Positions 63,536-64,000 of a DNA stretch of 64,000 nt are shown here, piece by piece. The DNA comes from Actinomadura sp. 7K507. Its GTDB lineage: Bacteria > Actinomycetota > Actinomycetes > Streptosporangiales > Streptosporangiaceae. The notes beneath the pieces are model-generated. The model ran no database searches, was not told the origin of the DNA, and was given only the letters and a program-made list of their open reading frames with translations. The DNA is taken from contig NZ_SMKK01000016.1 of NCBI RefSeq assembly GCF_004348425.1, positions 1-64,000 of the forward strand, read 5' to 3'. The translations under genes and the position numbers were made by a program. Within the stretch, counting starts at the first letter, position 1, and the number at the start of each line of letters is the position of its first letter.

Positions 63536-64000
63536 GGCGTCGTGACGGCGGCGAGGATCAGGTGGGTCAGCTCCGCGGTGATGTCGTCCAGGGGGATGTC
63601 CTGGCCGCGGGCGGACCAGTGGTGGACGAGGTTGTTGACCGCGCCGATGACGGCGATCATCGTGAGGCGGTAGTCGCGGTCGATGGCCTCGCCCCGGGCG
63701 GCGGCCTGGGCGGCCATCTCGACCAGCGTGTCCTCCCAGCGGGTGCGCCAGCGCAGGCGGTGCTGCTCCAGGCCGGCGCTCACGCCGATGACCTCGACGA
63801 ACGCGAGGCGGGCCCAGCGGGGGTCGCTGGCGGTGACGGTGACGAACGCGCGCACGGCCCGTTCGACACGGGCCGGCAGGTCCTCGTCCGAGGCCTCGGC
63901 GTAGGCGGCGGCGAGGGACTCGGCCGCGCGCTCGTTGATGTCGCGGTGCAGCGCGAGGAGCAGTTCCTCGCGCCCGGAGAACTCCTCGTAGAAGTTGCGG
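63532..64000 (-). CDS. TetR/AcrR-family regulator (N-terminus outside window)
   Basis: 156 codons are visible, ending at TAG 63534-63532. The window edge cuts the end of the helix-turn-helix: the first residues RNFYEEFSGREELLLALHRDINERA are the typical recognition-helix tail (YxxFxxKEELL). The ligand-binding domain follows, with FVEVIGVSAGLEQHRLRWR and IAVIGAVNNLVHHWSARGQDIPLDDITAELTHLILAAV. Effector and targets are unknown. It is convergent with the cluster above, with stop codons overlapping. Confidence 0.85.
   Translation of the reverse strand, partial: RNFYEEFSGREELLLALHRDINERAAESLAAAYAEASDEDLPARVERAVRAFVTVTASDPRWARLAFVEVIGVSAGLEQHRLRWRTRWEDTLVEMAAQAAARGEAIDRDYRLTMIAVIGAVNNLVHHWSARGQDIPLDDITAELTHLILAAVTTP

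Overview
The window is high-GC actinobacterial DNA with frequent GTG/TTG starts and tightly packed operons whose stop and start codons overlap (ATGA/GTGA). The gene set fits a Streptosporangiales-type actinomycete, perhaps an Actinomadura relative: an actinobacterial Tad pilus locus, AccD/AccE acyl-CoA carboxylase, XRE/DUF5753 debris, an ECF42 sigma factor with its YCII partner, glgX-treY-treZ and a DUF5941 cluster. The genus is inferred from gene content only. No rRNA, tRNA, CRISPR array or intact insertion sequence was seen.

Layout. 1-8463: Tad/Flp pilus operon (tail of an upstream gene, TadA ATPase, TadB- and TadC-like membrane proteins, Flp prepilin, TadE/TadE/TadG-like minor pilins), then a 1037-residue LysM/BTAD membrane protein. 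8561-9784 (-): beta-propeller lipoprotein, facing the pilus operon across a long hairpin. 9887-11729: a 14-codon leader ORF and an antibiotic-resistance-type ABC-F protein. 11849-14859 (-): NYN nuclease-like protein, AccE, AccD/PccB. 14960-17575: PEP carboxylase. 17761-22562 is accessory: a decayed XRE-associated locus (frameshifted small gene, truncated XRE regulator) joined to an overlapping operon of a seryl-tRNA-synthetase homologue, a GT4 glycosyltransferase and an alanyl-tRNA-synthetase-like protein. 22615-31194 (-): a type I restriction-modification operon hsdR-hsdS-hsdM-hsdM2-HEPN with two methyltransferase genes and a terminal HEPN gene.

Core-type genes resume at 31516: YCII/ECF42 sigma factor, DUF899 protein, enoyl-CoA hydratase, BirA, class III adenylate cyclase, bacterioferritin with its ferredoxin under an IdeR-type iron box, GlgX-TreY-TreZ (glycogen/maltodextrin to trehalose), a two-component system, GtrA, PurK-PurE, a CoA-binding protein, UDP-glucose dehydrogenase, a secreted protein, a thioesterase, an LCP ligase, and a GT2. 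56119-63535 holds a putative membrane protein, GDPD, IspD-like cytidylyltransferase and a coupled cluster (degenerate CDP-alcohol phosphotransferase, DUF5941, nucleotidyltransferase, glycerol-1-phosphate-dehydrogenase-like enzyme, CDP-alcohol phosphotransferase, GT2) that looks like a pathway for an envelope phospho-glycolipid or polymer. The window ends in a partial TetR gene.

Two themes stand out. First, short tandem duplications recur at gene junctions; at tadB/tadC and 59227 they turned a stop/start overlap into tiny relay cistrons, and purK/purE has a similar relay. Second, the 18-31 kb block combines a tRNA-synthetase-like operon and an unusual RM/HEPN defence operon and sits between accD and birA, which are divergent neighbours in related genomes as I recall.
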